DNA of 5,909 bases from Planctomycetota bacterium. Lineage in GTDB: Bacteria > Planctomycetota > UBA1135 > UBA2386. The stretch covers positions 1 through 5,909 of the forward strand of contig QJVU01000352.1 in assembly GCA_003235605.1 (NCBI GenBank). Direction: 5' to 3'. Position numbers and translations under genes: made by a program. Below, in pieces: positions 5,033 to 5,909 of the stretch; position 1 is the stretch's first letter, and every line of letters begins with the position of its first letter. The notes below the pieces were generated by a model. It ran no database searches. It was not told the DNA's origin and saw only the letters and a list, made by a program, of their open reading frames with translations.

Positions 5033-5909
5033 TGAAAGTCGGACAACCCTCCTTCACGTCAGGGGAACTGGACCCGTCGCTGCACGCGCGAGCAGACCTC
5101 GCGTTGTACAGGACGGGTCTCGATACTTGTTACAACTACATGGTCATGCCCCAGGGCGGCGCACGCAATCGCCCGGGCACAGCCTACGTCGCCACTACGC
5201 GCAGCAGTGCGGTAGCCAGGCTTATCCCGTTCGCATACAACGACGATGACAGCTACCTGCTGGAGTTCACAGCGAACCGCATGCGCGTGTTCCGCAATGG
5301 CGCAGCGGTACTGCTGACTGAAACGCAACCAGCCTGGGCGACCTCGACTGCATACGTCCAGGGTGACATCGTATCGGACGGTGGCTCCTGGTACTCGTGC
5401 TTCCTGGGCCACACCTCCGCTGCCGCTGATGAGCCTGGCGTTGGCGCGAACTGGGCGCTGTACTGGATTCTGTTGACTGACGTAACCGGCGGCACCCTGT
5501 TCGAGATGTACCATCCCTACACGCAAGCCCAGCTTGACGTGATGGACTTCGAGCAGAACGCCGACACGATCATACTGGCTCACTACTCGCACGAACCTGC
5601 GAAGCTGTTGCGCAGCAATCACGATGCCTGGACGCTGACAGACCTCACATACACACCGGCCCAGCCCGCGCCCACCGGCCTGTCCGGATCTGGTGGTGCC
5701 GGCACCAGTTACAACTATGTCGTCACTGCGGTGAACGCGGAGAGCCTGGAGGAATCACTCCCCTGCACTTCCGCTACCAACCTGGAAGACGGCGGTACGC
5801 TGACATGGACAGATGCTGCAGGCGCGGGCAAGTACAACGTGTACAAGCAGGAGCAGGGCATTTATGGTTACATCGGCACGTCATCCGATGGCACAACCGG
5901 GTTCAAGGA
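5032..5909 (+). CDS. Tail nozzle / tubular protein B-like protein, 3'-truncated, with domain insertions
   Basis: The frame stays open from ATG 5032 to the window end (292 residues visible, no stop), so the C-terminus is missing. The N-terminus is typical of podovirus nozzle proteins (T7 gp12-like): PSFTSGELDPSLHARADLAL (6-25) and NYMVMPQGGARNRPGTAYV (35-53), then RLIPFAYNDDDSYLLEFTAN (63-82) and MRVFRNG. A later conserved block, YHPYTQAQLDVMDFEQNADT (160-179) with HEPAKLLR, follows. Between these blocks lies an extra aromatic-rich stretch (about 101-145) resembling a carbohydrate-binding module of the CBM5/12 type. After about residue 208 a segment looks like a fibronectin-III-type domain. 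The nozzle extends the adaptor ring to form the tail tube tip, and such proteins are long, so several hundred residues probably lie beyond the window. AGGTAG (5020-5025) is a weak ribosome binding site six bases before the start; coupling to the adaptor stop may help. Confidence 0.88.
   Translation, partial: MKVGQPSFTSGELDPSLHARADLALYRTGLDTCYNYMVMPQGGARNRPGTAYVATTRSSAVARLIPFAYNDDDSYLLEFTANRMRVFRNGAAVLLTETQPAWATSTAYVQGDIVSDGGSWYSCFLGHTSAAADEPGVGANWALYWILLTDVTGGTLFEMYHPYTQAQLDVMDFEQNADTIILAHYSHEPAKLLRSNHDAWTLTDLTYTPAQPAPTGLSGSGGAGTSYNYVVTAVNAESLEESLPCTSATNLEDGGTLTWTDAAGAGKYNVYKQEQGIYGYIGTSSDGTTGFK
5332..5466 (+). other. CBM5/12-like carbohydrate-binding insertion within the nozzle protein
   Basis: Residues about 101-145 of the nozzle show the spacing of chitin-binding-type modules: AWATSTAYVQGDIV, then GGSWYSC, an HTS turn, EPG, and a terminal WALYW. 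The aromatic residues W102, Y108, W120, Y121, W141 and W145 are candidates for core packing or sugar stacking. The flanking sequence (ending MRVFRNGAAVLL, resuming near TLFEMYHPYT) reads as one continuous nozzle fold if this piece is removed, so it looks like an insertion in a surface loop. The match is by eye; binding is not shown. Confidence 0.65.
5653..5909 (+). other. Fibronectin-III-like segment in the nozzle protein (incomplete)
   Basis: Residues about 208-292 carry PAQPAPTGLSG, a strand TSYNYVVTAVNAESLEES, LTWTDAAGAGKYNVYKQ and YGYIGTSSDGTTGF. A proline-rich entry, a Y-x-Y-x-V strand, a LxW strand and a YNVYK strand are usual for small immunoglobulin-like or fibronectin-III-like domains in phage tail proteins. 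The window ends before the domain would be complete. Confidence 0.5.

Noticed and set aside
5059..5622. Minus-strand open frame of 187 codons opposite the nozzle gene
   Set aside because: The plus-strand frame here carries clear nozzle motifs and continues to the window end; the minus frame has none.
1..5909. Diversity-generating retroelement parts, expected by analogy with BPP-1
   Set aside because: No reverse transcriptase, template/variable repeat pair or tail-fibre target gene is present in this window. Similarity to BPP-1 is limited to the head and tail-core genes.
1..5909. tRNA genes, CRISPR arrays, insertion sequences or attachment sites
   Set aside because: Genes fill nearly the whole window, and the only gaps (35, 60 and 62 bases, plus one of 3) hold ribosome binding sites and the two hairpins.

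Overview
This window is an ordinary but well-preserved piece of the virion-morphogenesis operon of a short-tailed (podovirus-type) bacteriophage or prophage. All recognisable genes lie on the + strand, are packed with little or no spacing, and follow the order of the epsilon15 / Bordetella BPP-1 type of phage: portal, a small Bbp19-like protein, scaffold, major capsid protein (epsilon15 gp7 / Bbp17 type), Bbp16-type cement protein, a small unknown, T7 gp11-like tail adaptor, and T7 gp12-like tail nozzle. These assignments come from recognising family motifs and gene order; no search was run. The GC-rich coding sequence, strong AGGAG-type ribosome binding sites and phage type point to a proteobacterial host, but the sequence does not fix the host. 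It also does not show whether this is a free phage, a prophage or a metagenomic contig.

Layout: 1-1548 is the portal (its 5' end lies outside the window). 1545-1826 is a Bbp19-like protein that starts at a TTG overlapping the portal stop. 1804-2517 is an acidic scaffold-like protein overlapping the previous gene by 23 bases. 2553-3542 is the major capsid protein, with a consensus ribosome binding site. 3543-3602 is a spacer with a perfect hairpin. 3603-4022 is the cement protein. 4023-4084 is a second spacer with a similar hairpin. 4085-4357 is a small unknown protein, 4361-5032 the adaptor, and 5032 to the window end the start of the nozzle gene, which runs off the right edge.

Together these genes build the head and its exit channel. 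The portal seeds assembly at one vertex, the scaffold is expected to guide the capsid protein into a procapsid, the cement protein locks the expanded shell, and the adaptor and nozzle extend the portal channel into a short tail. Genes needed in unequal amounts are separated by spacers with hairpins and strong ribosome binding sites (capsid, cement). Genes for vertex or low-copy parts overlap or abut (portal/Bbp19-like/scaffold and adaptor/nozzle).

The points most worth a second look are a carbohydrate-binding-module-like insertion followed by a fibronectin-III-like segment in the nozzle protein, and the matched pair of hairpins with UNCG-type tetraloops on either side of the cement gene. I see no sign of a wholly new system, defence locus, mobile element, CRISPR array, tRNA or diversity-generating retroelement in this window.
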